A stretch of 17,676 nucleotides of DNA. Origin: Candidatus Sumerlaeota bacterium (GTDB lineage: Bacteria > CG03 > SLGR01). The notes beneath the pieces were generated by a model. The model did no database searches, was not told the origin of the DNA, and worked only from the letters and a program-made list of their open reading frames with translations. Shown in pieces: positions 1-8,538 of this stretch (positions within the stretch are counted from its first letter, which is position 1; each line of letters opens with the position of its first letter). Both the position numbers and the translations under genes were made by a program. Location: positions 1 to 17,676 of the forward strand of contig SLGR01000044.1 of the NCBI GenBank assembly GCA_007136585.1. Direction: 5' to 3'.

Positions 1-1578
1 GCCTATCTCCACCCTTCCGCCGCGGGCGTTTATCCCGGCGCTCCGGATATTCCAAACAACTGAATCATAATGAGCCTCCAGTTCCGCGGAGTAGAGACCG
101 TCAAGAGTAAAAGCCTCGGCTTTCAAAGTAGAACCCGTAAAAAAGGCACGCGCGGAAATATGGCCGAACTCTCTGCCGGGGAGTCGGAACCCGTCCAGGG
201 TAAGAGCGCTCCTGACCTCGGGAGAAGAGGCGTCTCCGGATACCCCTATGGAACTGCTGATCTCGCCAGATACGCCTCCGGGAAAATCAAGGTCGTCTAT
301 CTTTATCCCTGTTCCCTTCAATTGCATATCCACTTCTCCTCCGGGGTCCCAGGTCCCTTCCCACATAAGGCTGCCCCCGCCTATAAATGCCGAACCGGAG
401 CCTATTTCAATACGTCCGAGGCGGAACTCAGCGTAGGTCTCAAGCCTCTCAACATCAATACCGGCAACCTTTCCGGTCTCCATAAAGATATCTCCCGATG
501 CCCTGAGCTCCGAAACCTCCCCCTCCAGGGCGCCGTCAAACTCTATTTTCCCTGAAACGTTTTTTATCCCTGCTCTTTTCAGAGCTTTCCTCGCATCGGC
601 TTCACCTTTCGCCCGGAGATCCAGTCTCGGCCTGTCAAGGTAATCCCTGAGCGCGCCGCTTACGGTAAAAGTATTTCCATCCCAGTCCATAAGGCTCTCC
701 GTAACCAGTATCCTCTCCGGGGAAATATTCAGCACGGCCCTGCGGACAAGGATCTCTCCCATCCGGGCGCTCTCAACAATCACCTCTCCGTTCATTTTGA
801 GAACCCCTAAACCTTCCGTTATATTATTAATATTAGATCTTACTTTAAGGTTCACTGAGGCGCTCCCGGAATCAAAACCGGGAATATCCCCGGTTTCAAA
901 AAGCCGTGATACGGGCTCAAGCTCCGCCCCTCGGGCGCGCAGAACCCCTTCTATTTCGCCACTGATTAGATGAAGGCTCCCGTTTATCCTGAGATCCTGA
1001 ATGAAATCTTTTACGGTGAAAGATGCCGAGGCGGCGATCTCCGGGTAGCCTCCGGGAAGGATGCGCCCGTCAATACCCTCAAACTCATACTCGCTGTCGT
1101 TATGGATATACCGCACCTTACCGTTAAAAAGGTTTACCCTCCAGGGAGGAACTCTACCCGCTTCGCCGCCTTGGGCAGCGGCAAGAGCGTCAAGTCCGTC
1201 TATACTAAACCCTTCTGAACCGTGACGCGCCGTAAGGACGGGACCGTAAACAAACACCTCCCTGATGAGCTCCCGCAAGGCCGGCTTTTCACGCAAAAAA
1301 CGCATAAGGGAATACCGCACCCTTACCCTTCCTATCTCAAGGAGAGCCTCTTCTGTTCCGGGATCATTTATGTATATGCCGTGAACAACAATATTATTGA
1401 AAATATCGGTGGTTACCCTGTCTATCTCTACAGGCAGAGCTGTCTCACGCGTAAGCCTGTTTTGAAGGTATGTTTTTAAATGTTCAGTAAACCTGCGACT
1501 GCTCGCATAGATAAAGCCGGCGGATACCGTAAGAAGAAGCAGTATAAATATTTTAAGAAAAGTCTTAAGTTTCAGCAT
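1..1578 (-). CDS. AsmA/TamB-like envelope protein (3' end outside window)
   Basis: An open frame of 526 codons runs from an ATG at 1578 to the window edge without a stop, so the C-terminus is missing. The protein starts MLKLKTFLKIFILLLLTVSAG, a short basic segment followed by one hydrophobic helix (about residues 6-26), then a long soluble stretch with no further membrane segment. That stretch has many short alternating beta-like strands rich in G, D, L and V, such as LPVEIDRVTTDIFNNIVVHGIYI near residue 47 and repeated GxIxxxG and LxVSGAL patterns. This matches the AsmA/TamB/YhdP class: inner-membrane-anchored, periplasm-spanning proteins implicated in lipid transport or outer-membrane assembly. 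The assignment rests on pattern, not on a specific motif. It starts 100 bases after clpC; I see neither a terminator nor a convincing promoter in that gap, so co-transcription is likely. The Shine-Dalgarno is weak (CTGAGA). It could equally be a DUF748- or DUF3971-type relative. Confidence 0.7.
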   Translation of the reverse strand, partial: MLKLKTFLKIFILLLLTVSAGFIYASSRRFTEHLKTYLQNRLTRETALPVEIDRVTTDIFNNIVVHGIYINDPGTEEALLEIGRVRVRYSLMRFLREKPALRELIREVFVYGPVLTARHGSEGFSIDGLDALAAAQGGEAGRVPPWRVNLFNGKVRYIHNDSEYEFEGIDGRILPGGYPEIAASASFTVKDFIQDLRINGSLHLISGEIEGVLRARGAELEPVSRLFETGDIPGFDSGSASVNLKVRSNINNITEGLGVLKMNGEVIVESARMGEILVRRAVLNISPERILVTESLMDWDGNTFTVSGALRDYLDRPRLDLRAKGEADARKALKRAGIKNVSGKIEFDGALEGEVSELRASGDIFMETGKVAGIDVERLETYAEFRLGRIEIGSGSAFIGGGSLMWEGTWDPGGEVDMQLKGTGIKIDDLDFPGGVSGEISSSIGVSGDASSPEVRSALTLDGFRLPGREFGHISARAFFTGSTLKAEAFTLDGLYSAELEAHYDSVVWNIRSAGINARGGRVEIG

Positions 1579-1678
1579 ATGTGTCTCAGCTGCCGCCCGG
1601 GTTCCCGCGCTATCAATACAGCCGTATCTTCAGATCTCTCCAGGAAGACTTTTGACCGGCTCACTTTTATTTTCCGGA

Positions 1679-4120
1679 TTACTTTTTCCTGAACCGGATA
1701 GTTTCGTTATCCTCAAGCTCAGCCCGGATCTTGACAGGAGGGGTTATCTCCTGTTTAAGCATATCCTCGGCGAGAGGGTCTTCAAGATATTTCCTTATGG
1801 TTCTTTCCAGCGGCCTGGCCCCGTATTCTGGGTCAAACCCTTTCTTTACCAGGAACTTCTTCACATCGGCCGAGGTGTCAAAGGTTATTTTCTGATTTGA
1901 AAGCTTCTCCCTGAGCTCGTCAAGCATTATGGAAACAATATTAAGTATATGCTCTTTATTCAGGGGGTGAAAAACTATCAACTCGTCCACCCTGTTTAGA
2001 AACTCCGGACGGAATGTGCGCTTTGTCTCTTCCAGGACCTTATCTTTTATGCGCTTGTAGTCAAAATCCGGTTCTCCGCCCCGGGCAAACCCGAGACCCT
2101 TAGATTTAAGTTCGCGCGTTCCGAGGTTTGAAGTCATTATCACAACGGTATTCCGGAAAACAACCTTATGGCCGAGGTTGTCGGTTATCTGACCGTTATC
2201 AAATATCTGAAGAAGTATATTAAATACTTCCGGATGAGCCTTCTCTATCTCGTCAAGAAGAACCACAGAGTAGGGTTTGCGCCTTACCGACTCGGTAAGG
2301 GTCCCTCCCTCTTCGTAACCCACGTATCCCGGGGGTGCGCCTATCAGCCTGGAAACCGAGAACTTTTCCATAAACTCGCTCATATCCACCCTTATAAGCG
2401 CTTCGCGGTCTCCGAACATATAATCGGCCAGCGTCCGGGCCAGCTCGGTCTTTCCCACCCCGGTTGGTCCGAGAAAAAGAAAAGAACCTATGGGTTTCCG
2501 CGGCTCTTTAAGCCCTGTCCGGGATCGCCTTATCGCCTGGGAGACCCGCGTAACGGCCTCATCCTGCCCTACGATCCTCTTATGCAGCTCCGATTCCATA
2601 TTAAGAAGGCGCTGGGACTCTTTCTCCGTGAGTTTGGATACGGGGATACCCGTCCACTCTGAAACGACCACAGCTATATCCTCCTCATCCACGGTATCCT
2701 GCCCCTTCTGGATCCGCTGCTCCCAGTTCTGTTTCTCCCGGCTTATCTTATCCTCAAGTTTCTTTTCCTCATCCCGCAGGTCAGCCGCTTTCTCAAACTC
2801 CTGGGCGGCTATGGCAGCTTTCTTTTCTTTTGTCAGGGCGGCCTTTTCCTTCTCTATCTCTTTGATATTCTCAGGAAGCATTGTAGCCTTAAGCCTTGCC
2901 CGGGAACCGGATTCGTCAATTATATCTATGGCCTTGTCGGGAAGAAACCGGTCCGTGATGAAACGCTGAGATAGGGTGGCGGCTGCGACAAGCGCCGCAT
3001 CAGAAAATTTAACCTGGTGATGCGCCTCATACCTGTCTCTCAGGCCTTTGAGTATCTCAATTGTCTCATCAACCGATGGGGGATCTACCACAACCTGCTG
3101 AAACCTTCTTGAAAGTGCGGCATCCTTCTCAATATGTTTTCTGTACTCGTCCAGGGTTGTCGCCCCCACGCACTGAAGCTCGCCCCGGGAGAGGGCCGGT
3201 TTAAGTATATTGGAGGCATCCATGGCTCCTTCAGCGGCCCCGGCCCCTATAACGGTGTGAAGCTCATCTATGAAAAGGATAACCCTCCCCTGGGCGCTTC
3301 TTATCTCGTTCATAGCTTTCTTAAGGCGCTGTTCAAACTCCCCCCTGTACTTGGTCCCTGCGATCATAGCGGCAAGATCCAGCGTTACCACGCGTTTATC
3401 CATAAGTATCTCGGGAACCTTATTCTCGGTTATCTTCTGGGCCAGCCCCTCGGCTATGGCCGTCTTTCCCACCCCTGCGTCTCCTACAAGGACCGGGTTA
3501 TTTTTCGTTCTCCTGGAGAGTATCTGTATGACGCGCTGGATCTCCTTCTCTCTTCCGATTATCGGGTCAAGCTTTCCGTCGGAGGCAAGGGCGTTAAGGT
3601 CGCGCCCGTAAGTATCAAGAGCCGGAGTCTTGGAGGATTTTCTCCCTTTTACCCCCGGTCCGCCGGGACCGGGGTTAAAGGCTCCCTCCCCAAGGAGGTT
3701 CAGAACCGTATCCCGGACCTTCTCCTGGGAGAGTCCGGCCGAGACCATTACCTGGTTTGCCACCCCCTCCTCCTCCTTTATTAGCCCAAGAAGTATATGC
3801 TCGGTACCCACGAAATTATGCCCAAGCTCCTGCGCCTCCCTTACAGCCAGGGTTAGAACACGCTTGGAACGGGGGGTCATGGGCCTGTCCCCGGTAAGAA
3901 GAACGTTATCCCCTTCACCCACTATATCTATTACCTTCTTCCTCAGTTTTGAACGGTCAACCCCCATCACCTTGAGAGCCTCCGCCGCCACCCCTTCGTT
4001 AAGGGCCAGCAGACCCAGAAGTATATGCTCGGTCCCGACATAATCGTGACTGAGTTTCTTGGCCTCATCCTGCGCCAGGACGATGGCCTTCTGGGCTCTC
4101 TTTGTAAATTTATTAAGCAT
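1679..4120 (-). CDS. clpC: ATP-dependent Clp protease ATPase subunit ClpC
   Basis: This 813-residue Hsp100 unfoldase feeds substrates to the ClpP peptidase in the cytoplasm. Domains in order: a double Clp-N domain (about 1-145) in which YVGTEHILLGLL and FVGTEHILLGLI mark the two repeats; AAA1 with Walker A GDAGVGKT (213-220) and Walker B VILFIDEL (280-287); a middle coiled region with a UVR-type motif (about 427-461, AAQEFEKAADLRDEEKKLE); and AAA2 with Walker A GPTGVGKT (551-558) and Walker B VVLLDEI (619-625). The middle domain and UVR motif point to ClpC rather than ClpA or ClpB. In Firmicutes ClpC, McsB and McsA act together, and here mcsA and mcsB lie directly upstream. The start is supported by a strong ribosome site, AAAGGAGAAG, just before the ATG. 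A separate promoter precedes the gene in the 79-base gap after mcsB. Length is normal and no key residue appears to be missing. Confidence 0.97.
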   Translation of the reverse strand: MLNKFTKRAQKAIVLAQDEAKKLSHDYVGTEHILLGLLALNEGVAAEALKVMGVDRSKLRKKVIDIVGEGDNVLLTGDRPMTPRSKRVLTLAVREAQELGHNFVGTEHILLGLIKEEEGVANQVMVSAGLSQEKVRDTVLNLLGEGAFNPGPGGPGVKGRKSSKTPALDTYGRDLNALASDGKLDPIIGREKEIQRVIQILSRRTKNNPVLVGDAGVGKTAIAEGLAQKITENKVPEILMDKRVVTLDLAAMIAGTKYRGEFEQRLKKAMNEIRSAQGRVILFIDELHTVIGAGAAEGAMDASNILKPALSRGELQCVGATTLDEYRKHIEKDAALSRRFQQVVVDPPSVDETIEILKGLRDRYEAHHQVKFSDAALVAAATLSQRFITDRFLPDKAIDIIDESGSRARLKATMLPENIKEIEKEKAALTKEKKAAIAAQEFEKAADLRDEEKKLEDKISREKQNWEQRIQKGQDTVDEEDIAVVVSEWTGIPVSKLTEKESQRLLNMESELHKRIVGQDEAVTRVSQAIRRSRTGLKEPRKPIGSFLFLGPTGVGKTELARTLADYMFGDREALIRVDMSEFMEKFSVSRLIGAPPGYVGYEEGGTLTESVRRKPYSVVLLDEIEKAHPEVFNILLQIFDNGQITDNLGHKVVFRNTVVIMTSNLGTRELKSKGLGFARGGEPDFDYKRIKDKVLEETKRTFRPEFLNRVDELIVFHPLNKEHILNIVSIMLDELREKLSNQKITFDTSADVKKFLVKKGFDPEYGARPLERTIRKYLEDPLAEDMLKQEITPPVKIRAELEDNETIRFRKK

Positions 4121-4174
4121 TTCTCTTCTCCTTTATAATTAATTCAGGTAAACTCTTTAACTGTATCTATGATT

Positions 4175-4203
4175 ATAATAAACAAAACAGCAGGTGTTTT
4201 CAA
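4175..4203 (-). promoter_or_regulatory. Internal sigma70-type promoter for clpC
   Basis: On the minus strand TTGAAA (4203-4198) is followed after 17 bases by TATTAT (4180-4175). An overlapping TATAAT lies 3 bases further on, at 20-base spacing. The -35 box overlaps the end of mcsB and the promoter lies in the 79-base gap, so clpC can be transcribed apart from the operon. The -10 region shares ten bases (GATTATAATA on the plus strand) with the promoter upstream of lysS. No mapped transcript is available. Confidence 0.6.
4184..4200. promoter_or_regulatory. Palindromic candidate operator in the clpC promoter
   Basis: AAAACA and TGTTTT form a perfect 6-bp inverted repeat separated by 5 bases. 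It sits in the spacer between the -35 and -10 boxes of the clpC promoter and overlaps the -35. That is a classical repressor position. It resembles neither the CtsR tandem heptamer nor CIRCE, so the regulator is unknown. Short AT-rich palindromes do arise by chance. Confidence 0.4.
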
Positions 4204-5252
4204 ACCCCGCTTTTTCTAAGGGCGTTTCTTATAAGACGGGCTCTTGCTATATCCATTTCAGAATCGTTCATACAACTCCCCTCAATCTGCTGGATATGCG
4301 CGGGCTGTATTTTTATCATAAGGTTATTGAGAGTATTAAGGTCTCTCTTGATGATACCGTTATATACCCCGAACCTGAGGTTGCTCATAAAATCCATAGC
4401 TTCCTCAAAACTTATCTTATAGGCGTTTACAAGGACCCCGTGAGACCTGTATACTGAGTCTTTTACAGTCTCCTCCCCGGTTTCAAGAATCTTCGAGCTA
4501 ACTTTCCTTTCACGTTCAACCACCTGCACGACAAGACGTTTCAGGCTGTCTATAACCCTTGTCTCGGAAACCCCAAGGGTAACCTGGTTTGAGACCTGCA
4601 GAATATTCCCCATAACCCTTGTTCCTTCGCCGTAAATGCCCCTTACGACCATTCCCAGCTTATTTATATTCTCCATTGTGCCGCCCAGACTTCCTGTCAT
4701 GCCCAGACCCGGAAGATGAAGCAGGCAGGAGGCCCTCATTCCTGTCCCGGTATTGGTGGGGCATGAAGTAAGGTAACCCCATTTCCCGGAGTAGGCATAA
4801 TCCAGGAGCCCTCCCAGATCGTCATCAAGCCTGTTTATAACGTCCCAGGAGTCAAAGAGATTAAGCCCGGCGGAGATATACTGCGCCCTGAGGTGATCCT
4901 CTTCGTTTATCATTATGCTCATAAGTTCCCGGTCACCCAGGAGAATACCCCCGGGACGGGATGAGAATGCAAGACCCCGGCTTACCAGGTTCCTTTCCAA
5001 AAGAAGCTGACGGTCTATATCATCACACTCTTCCAGTCTTATATTTTCAGCTTTCTTAAGAAGTGATATACTTTTGCAGGCCCTGAATACCCTCTCCCTT
5101 ATCTTTCTGAGAGTCTCCGCAGGGGAGGTTGAGGGAAAGCTGAAACCTTTAAGGTTTCTGGCAAGACGTATCCTTGTGGATATTATGCAGGGGTTTCCGT
5201 CCCCACCCGAAAGCCATCCCACATCTCTCCGCGCTAACTCACTCAGGTTCAT
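4200..5252 (-). CDS. mcsB: Protein arginine kinase McsB
   Basis: This 350-residue protein belongs to the phosphagen (guanidino) kinase superfamily. McsB phosphorylates arginine side chains of proteins and so marks them for ClpC. Visible family motifs are STRIRLARN (25-33, nucleotide-binding arginines), NEEDHLR (116-122, the catalytic acidic loop), CPTNTGTGMRAS (164-175, with the conserved cysteine), and GEGTRVMGNILQVSNQVTLG (about 208-227), followed by VVQVVERERK. Length is typical of McsB (about 350-360). Its ATG lies 14 bases inside the end of mcsA (mcsA ends at 5239), and there is no strong Shine-Dalgarno, so it is probably translationally coupled to mcsA. The arrangement mcsA-mcsB-clpC matches Firmicutes except that no ctsR repressor gene precedes it. 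Confidence 0.96.
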   Translation of the reverse strand: MNLSELARRDVGWLSGGDGNPCIISTRIRLARNLKGFSFPSTSPAETLRKIRERVFRACKSISLLKKAENIRLEECDDIDRQLLLERNLVSRGLAFSSRPGGILLGDRELMSIMINEEDHLRAQYISAGLNLFDSWDVINRLDDDLGGLLDYAYSGKWGYLTSCPTNTGTGMRASCLLHLPGLGMTGSLGGTMENINKLGMVVRGIYGEGTRVMGNILQVSNQVTLGVSETRVIDSLKRLVVQVVERERKVSSKILETGEETVKDSVYRSHGVLVNAYKISFEEAMDFMSNLRFGVYNGIIKRDLNTLNNLMIKIQPAHIQQIEGSCMNDSEMDIARARLIRNALRKSGV

Positions 5253-5748
5253 CCGGGTGTTTTTCCATGGACTTTATCCGGTCCCTTATAACCGCCGCTC
5301 TCTCATACTCCTCCCGGTCAACGGCTTCCCTGAGTTCAAGCCTGAGCTTATCGATCTCGGTCTTCTTCTCAACCCCCGGAGGAACTTTACCGGAATGCTG
5401 GACAGAGCCGTGCACCCGCATCATAAGCGAGGTAAGGTTTTCGGCGAATGTTTCATAGCACCGATCGCACCCCAGAAGCCCGCTCTGCTGAAAACTGCTC
5501 AGGGTAGTTCCGCATCCGGGACAGCGGAGCGAACCGCCCGGGGCGTCAATTTTTTCCGCGTCGCTGAACCCGGCAAGCATATCGGATATACTGGAGAAAA
5601 AACCTTCATGTAACCCCTGGATCTTGATTGAACACTCCGGTGACCGGGCAGCGCATTTTTCGCATAAACGGTATCTTTTCTGCCTGCCGTTTTCAATCCT
5701 TGTTATGAAAACGGAGGCCGGGTTCTTCCTGCAGTCCTGGCAGAGCAT
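5239..5748 (-). CDS. mcsA: McsA, zinc-binding UVR-domain activator of McsB
   Basis: This 169-residue protein has CxxC pairs CQDC (3-6) and CEKC (29-32) at the N-terminus, and CPGC and CDRC in the middle, which gives two zinc-binding treble-clef-like units. It ends in a UVR motif (about residues 130-160, KLRLELREAVDREEYERAAVIRDRIKSM). This is the standard McsA architecture; in Firmicutes McsA binds and activates McsB and contributes to ClpC adaptor function. The gene begins 8 bases after the ilvE stop codon and overlaps mcsB by 14 bases, so it is internal to the operon. No clear Shine-Dalgarno is visible before the ATG. ClpC also carries a UVR-type motif. Confidence 0.93.
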   Translation of the reverse strand: MLCQDCRKNPASVFITRIENGRQKRYRLCEKCAARSPECSIKIQGLHEGFFSSISDMLAGFSDAEKIDAPGGSLRCPGCGTTLSSFQQSGLLGCDRCYETFAENLTSLMMRVHGSVQHSGKVPPGVEKKTEIDKLRLELREAVDREEYERAAVIRDRIKSMEKHPDEPE

Positions 5749-5756
5749 CGGCGGGT

Positions 5757-6632
5757 TTATATTTTATACCCTTCCATGGATGTAAGCCTCCTGAACCGGG
5801 ATATGAGGTCTTTTGTAACCTCCCCGGGGCGCCCGTCTCTTATGGGTCGTCCGTCAACCTTTATGACCGGGATAACCTCGGCCGCGGTCCCGGTCAGAAA
5901 ACACTCGGATGCGTTATATACCTCAAAAAGAGTAAAAGGGGTCTCCTTGACCCGCATACCCTGCTCACGGCAGAGCCTGATTATAACGTTGCGCGTAATC
6001 CCGGTAAGCGTGCCCACGTAAGGAGGAGGCGTAAGAACTATCCCTTCTTCTGTAATGACAAATATATTATCCCCGGTGCACTCTGCCACGTATCCGTCCC
6101 TGCTCAGCATTAACGCCTCCAGAACACCGCTGCGGTTAGCCTCTATCTTCGCCAGGATATTATTCAGGTAGTTCAGCGATTTTATCCGGGGACTCAGGGC
6201 CTCCGGGATGTTCCTTCGGGTGGAGGCCGTAACAACCTCAAGCCCGTTCTGGTAAAACTCCTCAGGGTAGAGCTCTATGGAATCGGCTATGCAAAATACA
6301 GTGGGTTGGGGGCATTTCCGGGGATCAAGGCCCAGGTCCCCCGGCCCGCGGGTGACCACAAGGCGTATGTACGCGTCGCGGAGGGAGTTTTTCCGGACCG
6401 TCTCGGCCACTATCTCCTCCATCTCGTCCAGAGGTATCTTTATATCAAGGGTTATGGCCCGGGCAGACATGTAAAGCCTTTCCAGGTGTTCTTTCAGCTT
6501 GAATATGTTTCCGTCATAAGCCCTTATACCCTCAAATACACCGTCACCGTAAAGAAGCCCGTGATCGAAGACAGAGACTACCGCCTTATCCTTTTCAACA
6601 AACTCCCCGTCAAGATAAATCAGTCTGCCCAT
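5757..6632 (-). CDS. ilvE: Branched-chain amino acid aminotransferase (class IV, PLP)
   Basis: A fold-type IV aminotransferase of 291 residues. It transfers the amino group between glutamate and the branched-chain 2-oxo acids in the last step of valine, leucine and isoleucine synthesis. Seen in the sequence: the N-terminal MGRLIYLDGEFVEKDKAVVSVFDHGLLYGDGVFEG block, the probable PLP lysine K151 in IKSLNYLNN, E184 in YVAECTGDN, and the phosphate-binding TGTAAEV (247-253). I chose the ATG at 6632 rather than one 17 codons upstream, which would overlap lolD, because AAGGAG sits 5 bases before it and the protein then begins where family members do. D-amino-acid transaminase and aminodeoxychorismate lyase share the fold, but the length and motif set favour IlvE. 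It lies 13 bases after lolD and 8 before mcsA. Confidence 0.92.
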   Translation of the reverse strand: MGRLIYLDGEFVEKDKAVVSVFDHGLLYGDGVFEGIRAYDGNIFKLKEHLERLYMSARAITLDIKIPLDEMEEIVAETVRKNSLRDAYIRLVVTRGPGDLGLDPRKCPQPTVFCIADSIELYPEEFYQNGLEVVTASTRRNIPEALSPRIKSLNYLNNILAKIEANRSGVLEALMLSRDGYVAECTGDNIFVITEEGIVLTPPPYVGTLTGITRNVIIRLCREQGMRVKETPFTLFEVYNASECFLTGTAAEVIPVIKVDGRPIRDGRPGEVTKDLISRFRRLTSMEGYKI

Positions 6633-6645
6633 ATTCTCTCCTTTT
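6633..6645 (-). promoter_or_regulatory. Ribosome binding site that fixes the ilvE start
   Basis: The 13-base gap between the lolD stop codon and the ilvE ATG reads AAAAGGAGAG then AAT. AAGGAG (6643-6638) sits 5 bases before the ATG, which supports 6632 as the start over the longer in-frame option at 6683. Confidence 0.8.
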
Positions 6646-7320
6646 TCAAATACCTCCGCGCACCTTTTCAAGTTTCCCGTCACTTATATTCAGGACAGTA
6701 TCTCCGGATTCCGCAAGTTCCCTTTCGTGAGTGGCCAGTACTATTCCTATACCGCTCCGTTTCCGCAGGTTCCTCATAAGCTCTATGGCGGAAGCCGAGT
6801 TCACCGAATCCAGGTTCCCGGTCGGTTCGTCCGCAAGAATAAAATCCGGCCTGTTTATCAGAGCCCTGGCCATAGCCACCCGCTGCTGCTCTCCTCCGCT
6901 CAGGGTTGCCGGGTTTCTTTTTATAAGGTCCTTGATACCCAGTATACCGACAAGCTCCCCGAACCATCCGTTATCCGGTGTTTTTCCCGCGACTCTTAGA
7001 GGAAGTTTTATATTCTCCTCAACGTTAAGGTCGTTTATCAGGTGAAAGAACTGGAAAACAAACCCTACGCTCCGGTTCCTCCACAGACTCAGCCGTCTGT
7101 CACCCATACCGTATACCGGAGCTCCGTCAAAGTAAACATCCCCCGAATCCGGTCTTTCCAGCCCCCCGGCCACGTTAAGCAGCGTTGTTTTTCCGCTCCC
7201 GGATGAACCGTATACCGTATACCACTCTCCTCTTTCAAAAGAGAAATCTATCCCTTTGAGCACAGCGGTCCGGGCGTTTCCCTGCCTGTAACTTTTCTCA
7301 ACGTTTCTCAACTCAAGCAT
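6646..7320 (-). CDS. lolD: Lipoprotein-releasing ABC transporter ATPase LolD
   Basis: A 224-residue ABC ATPase of the LolD/MacB/FtsE subgroup. It powers release of outer-membrane lipoproteins from the inner membrane to the periplasmic carrier. Visible motifs: Walker [10 protein letters not shown] (38-46), Q-loop [16 protein letters not shown] (from about 88, typical of the LolD/MacB group), signature LSGGEQQR (140-147), Walker B FILADEP (160-166), D-loop GNLD, and H-loop H198. It begins 27 bases after lolC, its partner permease. The ribosome site is weak; only AAAG is close to the ATG. A MacB-type efflux ATPase is possible from sequence alone, but the paired LolC-type permease and the lysS neighbourhood favour lipoprotein export. 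Confidence 0.92.
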   Translation of the reverse strand: MLELRNVEKSYRQGNARTAVLKGIDFSFERGEWYTVYGSSGSGKTTLLNVAGGLERPDSGDVYFDGAPVYGMGDRRLSLWRNRSVGFVFQFFHLINDLNVEENIKLPLRVAGKTPDNGWFGELVGILGIKDLIKRNPATLSGGEQQRVAMARALINRPDFILADEPTGNLDSVNSASAIELMRNLRKRSGIGIVLATHERELAESGDTVLNISDGKLEKVRGGI

Positions 7321-7347
7321 ACTTTAAGTTTAATTCTTTTACTACTC

Positions 7348-8538
7348 CTACTCATTTCTGAGCTCTCCCGCAACTTCCATACGCCCGGCCCTTACAGCCG
7401 GGTAAAGGGTCGCAAGGAAACTCACGCCGAGGGTAACGGCGGCAACAAGGGCTATGTCGGAGAACTCTATTCTAACGGGCAGGGTGGATATCAGGTAAAC
7501 CTGGGGAGGCAGCTCTATGAACTGGTACCTGGCAACAAGAAAGGAAAGACCTATGCCCAGGAGAGTTCCGGAAACGGCCCCGAAAAACCCTATAAGAAGA
7601 CCCTTAAAGTTAAAGAGCAGCCTTATCTGTCTCCTTGTAGCCCCTACGGCTCTCATTACCCCGCAGTCCCTTGACCTTGTAACCGAGACCATTATCAGGG
7701 ACCCGGCAACGTTAAACATTGCAACTACGACTATCATTACAAGAACTATGAACATCATCGCCTTCTCAAGTTTAAGGGCGGCAAAGAGGTTGTAATTCCT
7801 CTCCTTCCAGGTCTGTACGCTTAAACTACCGGGAAGAGCCTCCCGGAGAAACCGGGCCTTCCCGCCGGCCTCAAACGGGTCTGAGATATAAACCTCGGTT
7901 CCAGCCGAAACAGCGTGCCCCCCTAACCCCTGCGCAGCCTCTATATCTATGTAAGCTAGCCCAGAGTCATACTCGTGTATCCCGCTGGAAAAAATACCTG
8001 AGACGTGAAACTCTTCCACACGGGGAACCATGGGAACCCCTATCCCCTCCATCTCCGGAATAACCAGGAATATCCTATCCCCCGGCGAAACCCGGAGCTT
8101 CCGCCCAAGTTCGGCTCCAATGATCATCCCGCCTTCCCTGAGATCCTCCCAGGTCCCTTCGGCAAGCTCAAGGGGTCCGGGCTCGGGCTCCACACCTTTG
8201 ATTACCGCCCCCTGGCTGGCATTTTCCCTGTACAGGAGAGCGTTGATAAATATAAAATCCGAAATACTTTCCACCGCCTCCGCTCCCTCAAGGGTTTCCT
8301 CAACCCTGCGGGTTGTCTCGTCGGCTCCCATCGGTCCCATAATAATGAGATGCGGGTTCAGAGCCAGAAGCCGCCGGGTTATCTCTGTATGGAAACCGTT
8401 CATTACAGATAAAGTAACCACAAGAGAGGCCACCCCAAGGGCTATCCCGGCTACCGATATCAGGACCATTACGCCCAGCACACCGCGGGACCATACCCTG
8501 CGGAAATATGACCAGGCCATTTTAAAACTGAAAAGCAA
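7348..8538 (-). CDS. lolC: Lipoprotein-releasing system permease LolC/LolE
   Basis: A 396-residue inner-membrane FtsX/MacB-fold permease. It has one N-terminal membrane helix (about 19-45, GVLGVMVLISVAGIALGVAS, ending in the family signature VMNGFHTEI), a large periplasmic domain (about 46-257) and three C-terminal helices (about 260-285, 305-335 and 360-380). It lies between lysS and lolD, which is a recurrent arrangement in diderms. The start appears to be TTG at 8538, with AAGGA 6 bases upstream inside the end of lysS. An ATG six codons later (8520) would lose residues preceding the conserved FKMAWSYFRR. Only one permease is present, so it may act as a homodimer or pair with a protein elsewhere. 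LolC and LolE cannot be told apart here. Confidence 0.92.
   Translation of the reverse strand: MLFSFKMAWSYFRRVWSRGVLGVMVLISVAGIALGVASLVVTLSVMNGFHTEITRRLLALNPHLIIMGPMGADETTRRVEETLEGAEAVESISDFIFINALLYRENASQGAVIKGVEPEPGPLELAEGTWEDLREGGMIIGAELGRKLRVSPGDRIFLVIPEMEGIGVPMVPRVEEFHVSGIFSSGIHEYDSGLAYIDIEAAQGLGGHAVSAGTEVYISDPFEAGGKARFLREALPGSLSVQTWKERNYNLFAALKLEKAMMFIVLVMIVVVAMFNVAGSLIMVSVTRSRDCGVMRAVGATRRQIRLLFNFKGLLIGFFGAVSGTLLGIGLSFLVARYQFIELPPQVYLISTLPVRIEFSDIALVAAVTLGVSFLATLYPAVRAGRMEVAGELRNE

Noticed and set aside
1579-1678. Possible terminator or promoter between clpC and the AsmA-like gene
   Set aside because: Only 4-5 bp inverted repeats without a U-tract, and no paired -35/-10 boxes with normal spacing.
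2168-3784. Several long plus-strand open frames opposite clpC
   Set aside because: They lie wholly antisense to an intact, highly conserved gene, have no family motifs and no ribosome site, and are typical of GC-biased shadow frames.
3789-4033. A 17-base exact repeat (3789-3805 and 4017-4033)
   Set aside because: Both copies encode the conserved GTEHILLG segment of the two ClpC N-terminal repeats, so this is protein conservation and not a DNA element.
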